Source: Kitagawia praeruptora (taxonomy: Eukaryota; Streptophyta; Magnoliopsida; Apiales; Apiaceae). Taken from it: DNA of 64,000 nucleotides. Location: positions 67,745,001 through 67,809,000 of the forward strand of contig CM075349.1 in the NCBI GenBank assembly GCA_037693485.1, written 5' to 3'. The notes under the pieces were generated by a model. That model ran no database searches. It was not told the origin of the DNA and saw only the letters and a list, made by a program, of their open reading frames with translations. Below, one piece after another: positions 22,372-32,820 of this stretch. Position numbers and translations under genes: made by a program. The stretch's first letter is position 1; each line of letters starts with the position of its first letter.

Positions 22372-23362
22372 TGTTATTCCCAGATTACACACTTGTATAA
22401 TTGTAGAAGGGGGGGGGGTTGAATAAAATTCTTGATATTTATAAATTTCTGATAAGAACCACAGAAATCTATAAGGAGATAATTGCTGAATGAGAAATGA
22501 TTCACAAACACATAAAAAATCAGGTGGTTAAATGTACCACCTGAGACTTCTATTCGAAGAAAACTTTGTGATACAAAAGTACACAGCTGCTGTTTTACAA
22601 CTCTTTGCTTCTAAGGATATTCAAGAAACCCTAAGCAACTATGTCTGTTTTCTTGGTTTCTAAAGAGTTGCTACACTTGGTTATATATCCCAAGTTTACA
22701 AGTACTACAGGAATAAGATAATATTAATCTAATTCAAGTTGACTTGCTACTCCACTCCAAATACACATGTAGCCGAAAGGTTGTCCTTGTGAACAGATAT
22801 GTCCCCTGCACCTTTCTTGTATGTACTATGTAAATGGAATGCTTCTTTCTTCTGCGTTTCCAAAGTATGGCTGCCATACTGCTTTTTATACCTACTATCA
22901 ACCCATGTGATCTGTCAGTCAAACCTGTCCTTATCAACTGCTAATTCCCAGCTAGCATAGAAGAAAGTGTTAATGATTATCCGTTGATGTTGTACACTAT
23001 CATCCGTTGATGGTAGTTTGAGCTGTATCTATTGATATTGTAGATTTGAGTTGTATCCGTTGATAGAGTCCTGTTCTCATCTGTTGATACACTTTCACTT
23101 AGACAGAATTACATAGCATAGATTATTTATAATTGGCTACCCAATTCTGCCTATCCGTTGATGGTCAACATGACTCTGAATAAAAACACTATCAACTGAT
23201 AAATAGAGATACTGCAGTATGCTACAAAACCTCATCCGTTGATGAGCTATCTGTCAACGGATAGAGTTATAATGTCTCATCCGTTGACAGTTACAAAACA
23301 TGACTTATACAATTTTGTGCATAGAATGTGAAGTTATCATCAAGTACAACATATTGCTAACA
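22372..23362 (-). repeat. E2 5' LTR
   Basis: About 991 bp, TG at 22372 and CA at 23361-23362; minus-strand start TGTTAGCAATATG. Only one LTR is in view, so the outer border rests on the canonical ends and on resumption of E3 coding sequence right after it. A TATA-like TATATAA (minus) is at 22681-22687. About nine copies or near-copies of ATCCGTTGA/TCAACGGAT crowd 22970-23300. Confidence 0.88.
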
Positions 23363-24459
23363 AAAGGTTGGTAGAAAAGTAGAAGTGACATATTGATGTT
23401 TGGTTAAAGACAGTTGAGAAAGCATTTGAAATGGAAAGTGATGTTCATAGAAAATGACATCTCGAGAAATAAGAATTTCTGAAGTAGTTAAATCTAAGAC
23501 TTTATAATACTTTTTATGAGCAGGATATCCTATGAAAACACATGGTTTTGCACGAGCAGAAAATTTAGAGCGATTAACTTTCAATGTTGATATGTAACAT
23601 AAACAACCATACACTCTAAGATTCTCTAAATGGGGTTCAGTTTTATATAATTTGGAAAATGGAGTTTGAAAAGAAATGCTTTTCAGAGGCATACGATTAA
23701 TCAAATAAGTGGCACAAAGAATGGACTTACCCCAGAAATGATCAGGTAATTTTGATTGAAAATGAAGAGCTCGAGCTGTTTCTAAGAGATGACGATGTTT
23801 ATGTTCTACAACTCCGTTTTGCTGAGGGGTATAGCTGCAACTTGTCTGATGAATAATGCCCTTAGATTGAAGAAAGGATTTAAAAAAACCTTCTGTAAAT
23901 TCTTTGGCATTGTCTGAACGTATGCTAAGAACATTGGTAGATAATTGTTTTTCAGCATAAGTGATGAAAGATGATACAACTGTAGGAATCTCAGATTTGT
24001 ACTTGATTAAACGAACCCATGTATAGCGACTAAAATCATCTACAATAGTAACAAATTAATTACATTTGTTATGATTCAAAGTCTTATACGGTCCCCATAC
24101 ATCCACATGTAAAACCTGTAAAATAGAAGTAGTTTTAATGCTACTTGTAGGAAAAACATTTCGAGTTTTCTTTGCCATTGGACAAATTGACAGATCGTTT
24201 CTGCAACATCATCTTTAACAACACATGATGGTTTGAGTAGCTTCAGTTGAGGAAAAGGTAAATGACCCATTCGTAAAATGCTAGAGCTTAGATTCACTAG
24301 AAATAATGAGATGTGCAGCTTGAAGTTGAAAAAAACTAGTACCATGAGGTGAACCTTTATGAGGCACAGTATGAAGACCTTTGTGCAATTCACCAAGAAG
24401 AAGCGGAGGCAATTTCTGAAAGTGGTCCTGAAGTTGACATTGAGTAGCAGAGAAAATGA
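23363..24459 (-). pseudogene. pol: E3 integrase fragment
   Basis: Reading the minus strand piecewise, the pre-integrase region (LRMGHLPFPQLKLL) near 24270 leads to the core. First Asp in the MDVWGPYK-like stretch near 24070, second Asp in RSDNAKEF near 23915, and Glu in NGVVEHKHRHL near 23800; then LINRMPLKS and FIGYPAHKKYYKV up to the E2 border. A TAA near 24056 and frame changes upstream break it. No start codon or full ORF remains. Confidence 0.8.
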
Positions 24460-24461
24460 TA

Positions 24462-24754
24462 CTCCTTCCGTCCCGGTGGTTTCTTTACGTTGTGTTTGGG
24501 CACGGAGACCAAGGATAGTGGGTGTAATATTGTTAAAATAAATGAAGTAGTGAGTTTAATAGTGATTTTATTGTTAAAATAAGAGTAATATTGGGTGTAA
24601 TAATGTAAAGTGTTGAAAAAGTAGAGTAGTAGTGGGTGTAATAGTGTAAAGTGTAATGTATTTTATTGTTAAAAGTTACTATTTTGGGTAATGTAAAGAA
24701 TCCATGGGACGTCCCAAATTAGTAACTGTAAAGAATCCATTGGGACGGAGGGAG
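24462..24754. mobile_element. Stowaway MITE
   Basis: 293 bp with inverted ends CTCCTTCCGTCCC and, reverse complemented at the right, CTCCCTCCGTCCC, the hallmark Stowaway (Tc1/mariner) terminus. TA target duplications lie at 24460-24461 and 24755-24756. It has no coding capacity and splits the E3 integrase from its protease region. Confidence 0.95.
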
Positions 24755-24756
24755 TA

Positions 24757-26207
24757 TTAGACTGCATATCTTGACAAAGTTTGTGAACAGACAATAACCT
24801 GTACTGGAAAGCAGGTACATGTAACACATTGGTCAAAGTAATAGTATCATTTAATAATACTGTTCCAGTATGTAGGACTGAAATTTTGCTGCCATCTGGT
24901 ATAGTAATAGAATTATTAGTAGTATCTGTAACCTTTTTAAAAGATATGAAATCAGTCAAGTGTGGACTGATGTGGTCAGTAGCACCACTATCCAGGAACC
25001 ATTCTTGATTAAGAGATGACATGAGACATACTTTACCTGTAAGCAAAGCATGTCCAGAAGAAGATTGATCCTGGTTATTAGATTCAACCAACTTCTGTTT
25101 AGCTAGCAAATTAATCAGTTGGTTATACTGATCATTTGATAGTGATGTCATAGAAGTGGTTTGATCATTAGCTTCACAAGCATTATCAACATCCAAAGAA
25201 TTCTGAGATAAAGCTACAACTCTAGGTTCTCTGTTACTTCTGAAACCAGGTGGAAAACCATGGATTTTGAAACATCTTTCAATGCTATTCCCATTTATCT
25301 TGCAATGAGTACAATAATAGTTGTTTTTAGGCTTTTCATAAAGGCTATTTCCACCATTTCCATTTCCATTTCCAGTGTTGAACTGAGTCTGAGATCTCTG
25401 GACTTGGAATCTGTTTCCTTGAGTCTGAAACCTGTTTCCTTGTGAATTTGCATCTGAAAATCTTCTTTTATCTGCAACAAATGCTAGATTATCATTTTGA
25501 GAAACCTGAGACATGTCCTTGTGATTTTCTTCCTGTGCAACCAATCTATAAGCTTGAGTAACATTCAACAGAGGTGTCATCATTAAGATATTCCCTCTAA
25601 CTACAGAGAAATTATCATTCAGCTTCATCAAGAATTGAAGCACACGTTGTTCTTGTTACATTTTCTATATCCTTCCAGTAAGATCACAAGTGCAATTTGA
25701 GCAAGTACAGATTGTCAAAGGATAAGTATCATCAAGACTGTCCCAAATAGTCTTCAACTTTGTGTAAAACTCAGATACAGTCATATTTCCTTGATGTAAT
25801 TCAGCCAATTTATGTTCCAATGAAGAGATTTGTGGCATCGATGCATAACCAAACCTATCCTCTAGATCTTGCCATATAGGTCGTGCAGTTTTCAAAAAAC
25901 AAGACACTTCTAGCAATATTTTCATCCAAATTGTAAAGAATCCATGAAATTACTAAGTCATTACAGCGTTCCCAAGCTTTATACTGAGCAGAAGTAGATT
26001 CAGGTACAGAGATTGTGCCATTAACAAAGCCTATTTTGTTCTTAGCTGATAAAGTAAGCATCATGCTTCTTTTCCAGTTGTTAAAACCTTCTCCATTGAA
26101 TTTCACAGAGATAATTTGATTAGCAGAAGAATCTGAAGGATGATATAATAGACACTATTAACATCTTGAACATTCTGATTTTGAGCTTGACTGTTTCGAT
26201 TCGCCAT
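24757..26207 (-). pseudogene. gag: E3 gag-protease, several stops and frameshifts
   Basis: ATG at 26207 (MANRNSQAQNQN), then a frameshift within 25 codons. The capsid region FNGEGFNNWKRSM to WKTIWDSL-type sequence is read over two frames. TAG and TAA close together at 25657-25667 lie where CAG and CAA would keep the frame. The frame then runs from 25643: a zinc-knuckle-like YYCTHCKINGNSIERC in which the expected His is Asn, and protease LDSGATDHISPH near 24980. The MITE ends the reading frame. Confidence 0.85.
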
Positions 26208-26583
26208 GGATCAAGTTAGTTATAACGATATCAAGAACGAAAGAGATGATTTACGATCAAAGAATCAGACAGATTTGAGTACGAATTCAGATATTTAGAC
26301 GTAAAGATCAGACGAAAAAAGATCAAGAATCGTAACAAGAAATGTATTCATCAATCGTTATATGAGAACAGATCGTTAAACTAGAAGATCACAATCGTGT
26401 AATCAGTAATCAAATGAGAGATTAAAGTTCGAAAACACCTGAGATCGTAAGATTACGAAATGAAATAAACAAGCTTTGAATGAAGCTTTAATGGCGGAAA
26501 GCAATCAAGGTTGAAGACGAAGATCAAGAAACGCAGAATCAATCAAAGAATCAGTGAAGAACCGTTGCTCTGCTCTGATACCA

Positions 26584-26950
26584 TAAAAGTTTTACTGAAC
26601 TAATACAAACTCTACACTAATTCACCATTAATGGACTAGCAAACTCTGTATATTCATATCTCTAAGAAGAGAGATAACTGTATTCACAAGTTGTTTAATA
26701 CATTGTATCGTTAAACCCATTCTCTAGTCTAACTATCTATTTATATACAATGCTAGTTACAGAAATGATTCATAACAGAATGGAGAGTTTGTTATCCAAC
26801 GTGGCACACAAGCTGAAAGCTAAACGAACTAAGTTGCTGAGCTGGAATCTTTATACTCTGATTTTATACTCTGATGATATATTAACCAATATATACATAT
26901 CCACACAACTCGAGGCAAAAATTGGACTTTATTATTTCTAGTGTCTAGTT
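26584..26950 (-). repeat. E3 5' LTR (outer border approximate)
   Basis: Starts right after the primer-site complement. The expected TG end reads TA here, consistent with one mutation. It holds an inverted pair CTCTAAGAAGAGAG at about 26661-26674. The outer end near 26950 is a guess from loss of any further signal. Confidence 0.5.
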
Positions 26951-27109
26951 GTCTATTCATCCTTTTCCAGAAAATAGGATAAGTTGTACTACTAATTTAT
27001 AAACATGGTGAAATATCTTCCTCTTTCAAACATAGGTATTTTCATTTAACCGTTACTTTTTTTTTAGTAAAGGATTTTGATAAGTAGGAAAAATCGTACA
27101 GGGTGAAAA
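26951..27109. other. Short AT-rich intergenic stretch
   Basis: No gene, repeat or element end that I can support. Confidence 0.5.
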
Positions 27110-27650
27110 ACCAAAGGTTAACCGTTGAAACCGCGAGTGGGTATAGATAAAATTTAAAAATTTTAAATAAAAAATTGAATCCGGCGGCCTGATTTTTAAA
27201 CGCTAACGCGTTTAAAAATCAGGATAAATTAGGGTTTTGGGTCTAGGGTTTAGGGTTGTAAACAACCCTAAACCCTAAGTCCGTATACGGTTTATTCGTT
27301 ATTCTGAATATTTCTAAAATCCAGAATGGAAACATTGAACCCCAAAAATTAATTGTTGAAACCCCTTGGGAATACTGATAAAATTTAAAATTATAATTAA
27401 AAAATTGAATCCGGCGGCCTGACTTTTAAACGCGTTAAGTTAGGGTTTAGGGTTGTAAACAACCTCAAACCCTAAGTTCGTACACGGTTTATTCGTCATT
27501 CTGAATATTTCTAAAACCCAAAATGGAAATGTTTAACCCCAAAAGTTAATTGTTGAACCCCTAAGGAATATTGATAAATTAAAAAAAATTATTTAAAAAT
27601 TTTAATTAAAAAATTTAATATTTTTAAACCCCAAATGGAACTCGTTGAAC
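27110..27650. repeat. Tandem repeat with telomere-like palindromes
   Basis: Two and a half degenerate units of roughly 210-230 bp, each with GTTGAAACC, GAATCCGGCGGCCTGA, a TTTAAACGCG stretch, AGGGTTTAGGGTTGT.AACAACC..AAACCCTAA and CGGTTTATTCGT. Unit 1 carries a perfect 15-bp hairpin (27189-27203 with 27208-27222) and a second, AGGGTTTAGGGTT/AACCCTAAACCCT, near 27243-27274. The TTTAGGG runs are the plant telomere unit but too short to be a telomere. Confidence 0.75.
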
Positions 27651-28047
27651 CCAAATAAAAATTATTTTAAACTCAAAAGATGTTAAAGCCATGCGCATTT
27701 GTTGTATATGTGTACGCATTTGAGGCACACGTATAGCAACTGACCACGTGGTTGGATGACACAACAACTGTCAAACATAAAAGAAGCACGCATTGTTAAA
27801 ATGCGTAGTTGGAGTACACATGCCCAACATGCGTATTTGGTGGGTAAAAAAGACGGTGCCTTCCGCTTGTGGGTATTTTGGGTTGTGAGTTTGCAAAAGT
27901 AGTGTATTTTGGGCATTCTTTTTTTTATTGCAAGTTCATCGAATTAGCTGCAGTGGAGTATATTCACCTCTAAAGCGTATTTTCATCTTGACCTTAGCAA
28001 TAAAGAAAGTGCAATTTCAGATATGCTTCACAAATCCAAGGATACAG
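27651..28047. other. Non-coding stretch
   Basis: No supported gene. Around 27690-27850 the words ATGCGCATT, ACGCATT and ATGCGTA recur in both orientations, suggesting an old inverted repeat, but I could not define ends. Confidence 0.5.
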
Positions 28048-28696
28048 TACCCACATATGCCTCACTGGAAAACTTGGAAATATTACAAAAAAATATACAA
28101 GCAAATCAGGTGGTTCAAATGCAGGACTTCCCGTTTTCAGGGTTGGTCCTGAGCGAAAGCAATACAAACCATGGCATGGGGCATTCAACATTTTGGGGGC
28201 AATTTTTTTAAAAAAAAAATTAGTGAGTAGTTTTAAAAAAATTAAAGAATAACATAGAATTAAAAAGCAAAAATAAAAAATGTCATTTTATTAGCCGAAC
28301 AATCTTTTAAAGTAAATTACTTCATATGTTTGCTAGATCATGTTGATACATCACTCTAATTAAGTTTGAACAATTTCAAATATATGAGCAGATTTTTGGG
28401 TTTCTAATTAATTTGACAAAATTGAAGTGCTTAAGTGACGATAGTTTGAAGACCTCTTGCATGAATCTTGAAGAATTTTTAAAGCATGATTTTGATTCTG
28501 ATATTGATGGAAATGTCATGTTTCTTGAGTTAAGAATTATAAAAGAATGCTTACCTAAGTGAAAAAGGTGACTGATATGTTGAATTTTTTGAAGAGCATG
28601 GAAGGTTACGATCTAACTGCCACAATTGCTTACATAATATTATTAACCATTCCGGTTACAGTAGCTTCTGCAGAACGGAGTTTTTCAAAGTTAAAA

Positions 28697-29027
28697 GATG
28701 GGAACGGGTCGGGTTCGGCTCGGGTTTTGCAAAATCCAAATCCAAGTCCAAATATTTTCGGGTTTCGGGTTTCGGATCGTATCGGGTTTCAGATCCAAAA
28801 CTCAATATCCAAATCCAAATCCGTCGGGTTTCGGATCGGATCGGGTTTTTTTCGGGTATTCAAAATTAAAAATAGTGTAAATAAGTTGCCTAACAAAAAA
28901 ATAAAAAAAAATTGTGTAAGTAAGTTAAAAAATACCGCTACATCCATGACAATTTATTTTCTCGATCTTTCCATATCTTATGTCTCAAAGATATGTGTAT
29001 GTATAATATGAATTTATAATATACATT

Positions 29028-29079
<52 letters not shown>

Positions 29080-29370
29080 GTGTATGTATAATATGTATTT
29101 ATAATATACATTTATATATAATATATAAAATATAATAAATAAAAGTCGGGTATTTTTCGGGTTTCGGGTTCGGCTCGGGTTTTGATCGGGTTTCGGGTTT
29201 CGGATCGGGTTTCGGATCGGGTTTCATGAAATCCATATCCATATCCAAAATCTTTCGGGTTTAAAATTTAAAACCATATCCATATCCAAATCCAAAATAT
29301 CGGGTTCGGATCGGATAAAAAATCGGATTTCGAATCGGGTATCCGTCGGATCGGATTTTTTTCCCATCCC
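28697..29370. mobile_element. GGGTTTCGG-rich insert, copy 1
   Basis: 674 bp starting GATGGGAA and ending TTCCCATCCC, so short inverted ends. Both flanks are rich in CGGGTTTCGGGT and ATCCGATCC words and an AT microsatellite sits in the middle. Layout resembles plant hAT-type MITEs that begin CAGGGATGGCAA, but no clean 8-bp target duplication is visible because its right side is joined to the flank of the next unit. The identity is an inference. Confidence 0.55.
29035..29076. repeat. (TA)n microsatellite
   Basis: About 20 TA units in insert copy 1; the matching tract in copy 2 (about 30359-30383) is 16 bp shorter. Confidence 0.9.
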
Positions 29371-30019
29371 TACCCACATATGCCTCACTGGAAAACTTGG
29401 AAATATTACAAAAAAATATACAAGCAAATCAGGTGGTTCAAATGCAGGACTTCCCGTTTTCAGGGTTGGTCCTGAGCGAAAGCAATACAAACCATGGCAT
29501 GGGGCATTCAACATTTTGGGGGCAATTTTTTTTAAAAAAAATTTAGTGAGTAGTTTTAAAAAAATTAAAGAATAACATAGAATTAAAAAGCAAAAATAAA
29601 AAATGTCATTTTATTAGCCGAACAATCTTTTAAAGTAAATTACTTCATATGTTTGCTAGATCATGTTGATACATCACTCTAATTAAGTTTGAACAATTTC
29701 AAATATATGAGCAGATTTTTGGGTTTCTAATTAATTTGACAAAATTGAAGTGCTTAAGTGACGATAGTTTGAAGACCTCTTGCATGAATCTTGAAGAATT
29801 TTTAAAGCATGATTTTGATTCTGATATTGATGGAAATGTCATGTTTCTTGAGTTAAGAATTATAAAAGAATGCTTACCTAAGTGAAAAAGGTGACTGATA
29901 TGTTGAATTTTTTGAAGAGCATGGAAGGTTACGATCTAACTGCCACAATTGCTTACATAATATTATTAACCATTCCGGTTACAGTAGCTTCTGCAGAACG
30001 GAGTTTTTCAAAGTTAAAA

Positions 30020-30350
30020 GATGGGAACGGGTCGGGTTCGGCTCGGGTTTTGCAAAATCCAAATCCAAGTCCAAATATTTTTGGGTTTCGGGTTTCGGAT
30101 CGTATCGGGTTTCAGATCCAAAACTCAATATCCAAATCCAAATCCGTCGGGTTTCGGATCGGATCGGGTTTTTTTCGGGTATTCAAAATTAAAAATAGTG
30201 TAAATAAGTTGCCTAACAAAAAAATAAAAAAAAATTGTGTAAGTAAGTTAAAAAATACCGCTACATCCATGACAATTTATTTTCTCGATCTTTCCATATC
30301 TTATGTCTCAAAGATATGTGTATGTATAATATGAATTTATAATATACATT

Positions 30351-30383
<33 letters not shown>

Positions 30384-30677
30384 ATAGTGTATGTATAATA
30401 TGTATTTATAATATACATTTATATATAATATATAAAATATAATAAATAAAAGTCGGGTATTTTTCGGGTTTCGGGTTCGGCTCGGGTTTTGATCGGGTTT
30501 CGGGTTTCGGATCGGGTTTCGGATCGGGTTTCATGAAATCCATATCCATATCCAAAATCTTTCGGGTTTAAAATTTAAAACCATATCCATATCCAAATCC
30601 AAAATATCGGGTTCGGATCGGATAAAAAATCGGATTTCGAATCGGGTATCCGTCGGATCGGATTTTTTTCCCATCCC
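30020..30677. mobile_element. GGGTTTCGG-rich insert, copy 2
   Basis: 658-bp copy of 28697-29370 in the same position of the second tandem unit, with a shorter TA tract. Confidence 0.55.
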
Positions 30678-31012
30678 TACCCACATATGCCTCACTGGAA
30701 AACTTGGAAATATTACAAAAAAATATACAAGCAAATCAGGTGGTTCAAATGCAGGACTTCCCGTTTTCAGGGTTGGTCCTGAGCGAAAGCAATACAAACC
30801 ATGGCATGGGGCATTCAACATTTTGGGGGCAATTTTTTTTTAAAAAAATTTAGTGAGTAGTTTTAAAAAAATTAAAGAATAACATAGAATTAAAAAGCAA
30901 AAATAAAAAATGTCATTTTATTAGCCGAACAATCTTTTAAAGTAAATTACTTCATATGTTTGCTAGATCATGTTGATACATCACTCTAATTAAGTTTGAA
31001 CAATTTCAAATA

Positions 31013-31485
31013 TATGAGCAGATTTTTGGGTTTCTAATTAATTTGACAAAATTGAAGTGCTTAAGTGACGATAGTTTGAAGACCTCTTGCATGAATCTTG
31101 AAGAATTTTTAAAGCATGATTTTGATTCTGATATTGATGGAAATGTCATGTTTCTTGAGTTAAGAATTATAAAAAAATGCTTACCTAAGTGAAAAAGGTG
31201 ACTGATATGTTGAATTTTTTGAAGAGCATGGAAGGTTACGATCTAACTGCCACAATTGCTTACATAATATTATTAACCATTCCGGTTACAGTAACTTCTG
31301 CAGAACGGAGTTTTTCAAAGTTAAAATTGATTAAGTCGTATCTCCCCTCTATGATGTCACAAAAACGATTGAATGGGTTAGCTATGTTATCAATTGAGAG
31401 GGATATGCTTGCAAATTCTAATTTCGAAGGCTTGATTGATGATTTTGCTAGTAAAAATGCGAGAAGAATAAATTTTAAATCATAA
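31013..31485 (+). pseudogene. hAT transposase, C-terminal dimerisation region
   Basis: Two adjoining frames. 31013 to about 31189 encodes YEQIFGFLINLTKLKCL..SCMNLEEFLKHD-type sequence, then a one-base shift at CCTAAGTGAAAAAG, and 31189-31485 encodes FLKSMEGYDLTATIAYIILLTIPVTVTSAERSFSKLK and a tail ending at TAA. AERSFSKLK and the helical MLSIERD segment are signatures of the hAT dimerisation domain. The catalytic N-terminal region is absent. Truncated copies of the same region lie at 28559 and 29882, cut by the inserts. Confidence 0.88.
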
Positions 31486-31578
31486 ATTATCATTTTTTTT
31501 GTTGGTAGTTACAAGGGGCAAAAAAATTTTAAGATTGCATAGGACATCTTCCAACTCAGGACCATCCCTATCCGTTTT

Positions 31579-32089
31579 AATTCTATATTTGCCTAGGTTT
31601 CGAGCACTGCTCATCCAAATTTATGAAGTTGTCATAGTCATCGTAGTTGAAGGATTTTTATTGTGTATATTACTCTAATATAAGGTGTCCCCTTATTACT
31701 CATAGCCAGAGAGTTTAATGGTTTTAAACCAGAGCCAACCTCATCCTGTATGTACGATGTACCCCAATAAGTGTTGGACAAAAATGTGCCAAATAAAATG
31801 AGAGCTACTGATTAGTTGTAGGACCAGACAAGTTGCTTTTATCAAGTAGTGAGTGGTTTACACATTGATTCAAGTTACATGACTGTGGAGGAAACGTGAC
31901 ATGTAATAGTAGATGATATTATATTGATATTATATTATTGTTATATCTTTCATTATCTCATATATTAAAATTAATTTATAAGGGCAATCATTTTTTTTGA
32001 AAGAATTTAGAGAGAATTACCAAAATGCCTATTTTTCACAAGTTTTTGCCCAAAATACTGATTTTGAAAAAAATGGTCCGAAATACCGA
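31579..32089. other. Non-coding stretch
   Basis: No supported gene or element ends. AT-rich, with ordinary unique-looking sequence. Confidence 0.5.
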
Positions 32090-32260
32090 CGGAATACGGA
32101 ATTTCGGCCTCCGTATTAGCTGAATACGGTACACCGTGTACCGTATTATGTATGATACGGAACACGGTGTTCCGTATTAGCGTGATACGGAACACAGTGT
32201 TCCGTGTTCGTGCATGATACGGAAGATCGTGTTCCGCAACACCCCCCATATCACGGTACA
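32090..32260. repeat. Cluster of ATACGGA palindromes
   Basis: About four imperfect units near 45 bp each, built on GATACGGAACACGGTGTTCCGTATTAG and variants: GGTACACCGTGTACC near 32130, GGAACACGGTGTTCC near 32160, GGAACACAGTGTTCC near 32190, and a weaker GGAAGATCGTGTTCC. Each is a hairpin of 6-7 bp arms. No family known to me explains it. Confidence 0.8.
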
Positions 32261-32580
32261 CGGTCTAACGTGTCTGGTCAGTAAAAAGAGCCAGCATGGC
32301 TCCCATTTGAATATTTTGGACCATCACCCAAGAATTTATAAGTGCAATCATAGTAATTATGTAATTTTTTTTTTTCTTTCCAAATTCTGGAGCACAAGAT
32401 TGATTAAATTTTTCTTGACTTCTTTCGAACTTGATAGCACGCAAGAGAAGCAATTTTCTTGTTCAATCTTTTCTCTTTTTCTTGTTCTCTTTTGGGGTCT
32501 TGTTCTAATAGAAAATAACTTAGAATAGAAATTAGAAACTAAACCAAAATTAAATGTTTCAAGCTAATCTAATGACCAAA
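32261..32580. other. Non-coding stretch
   Basis: AT-rich; nothing I can support. Confidence 0.5.
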
Positions 32581-32776
32581 TTAGGGGTACCCCAATACAA
32601 AAAAACGTTTAAAATTATTTGGTCTATTCAAAAAAAATAAAAATAAATAAATAAATAAATAAAGTTACTGTTCACGTGATGACGTGACACATGAACAGTA
32701 ACTTTTTTTATTTTTTTTTATATTTTTGTTGAATAAAGCCAAGAATTTTATAAGTTTTTTGTGAAGGTGCCCCTAA
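32581..32776. mobile_element. Foldback MITE
   Basis: 196 bp whose ends TTAGGGGTACC and, reverse complemented at the right, TTAGGGGCACC are inverted repeats. The interior is symmetric: A-rich arm, AAAGTTACTGTTCA (32661-32674), 17-bp loop, TGAACAGTAACTTT (32692-32705), T-rich arm. No coding capacity. Target duplication is not clear (TTA left, TAA right are part of the symmetry), so superfamily is open. Confidence 0.65.
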
Positions 32777-32820
32777 CGGAGCTGATATGGGCTAAAAATA
32801 AGCCCTAAAGACACATTTAA

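Larger units (their letters stand above)
1..23362 (-). mobile_element. E2: SIRE-like copia element, split by E1, 3' end outside the window
   Basis: E2 comprises 1-73 and 14602-23362, with E1 lying between. It has one LTR in view (22372-23362), the iMet primer site, gag, pol and the start of an accessory ORF, all minus strand. The 3' part of the accessory ORF and the 3' LTR lie left of position 1. Gag, pol and the accessory ORF all carry frameshifts or stops, so E2 is older than E1. Its right LTR end interrupts the integrase region of E3. A defining trait is the dispersed motif ATCCGTTGA and its complement in LTR, spacer, gag and pol. Confidence 0.93.
23363..26950 (-). mobile_element. E3: decayed RE1-type Ty1/copia element, truncated by E2
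   Basis: Minus-strand copia element interrupted at its integrase/RT side by E2; its 3' half is outside the window. Gag, protease and integrase are recognisable but broken. The iMet primer site complement GCTCTGATACCA is at 26572-26583, followed by LTR-like sequence from 26584. The right border is approximate because the partner LTR is not in view. The gag knuckle and protease style (YYCTHC, DSGATDHI) differ from the SIRE elements, so this is another copia lineage. Confidence 0.82.
28048..31325. repeat. Three tandem copies of a 1.3-kb hAT-plus-insert unit
   Basis: Copies start with TACCCACATATGCC at 28048, 29371 and 30678 (periods 1323 and 1307 bp). Each begins with about 90 bp of pre-insertion flank followed by the left end of the hAT element. 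Copies 1 and 2 run into the GGGTTTCGG-rich insert after TTAAAA; copy 3 has no insert and continues into the rest of the hAT coding sequence. Copies are nearly identical: the period difference of 16 bp is from the (TA)n tract, and single-base differences are few, so the duplication is recent. Confidence 0.92.
28138..31570 (+). mobile_element. hAT-family DNA transposon remnant
   Basis: Inverted ends CAGGGTTGGTCCTGAG at 28138 and, reverse complemented, TAGGGATGGTCCTGAG ending at 31570. The 8-bp target duplication CCCGTTTT (28130-28137) and TCCGTTTT (31571-31578) matches at 7 of 8. The interior codes for the C-terminal part of a hAT transposase, so the element is deletion-derived, then enlarged by the tandem duplication of its left half with its flank. 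Confidence 0.85.

Noticed and set aside
27224..27290. Telomere or chromosome end
   Set aside because: Only a few TTTAGGG units per repeat, in palindromic order and internal to the window.
29224..29514. 96-codon minus-strand ORFs in the tandem hAT region (also 30531-30821)
   Set aside because: They read through insert, flank and hAT end without respect for boundaries, so cannot be real genes.
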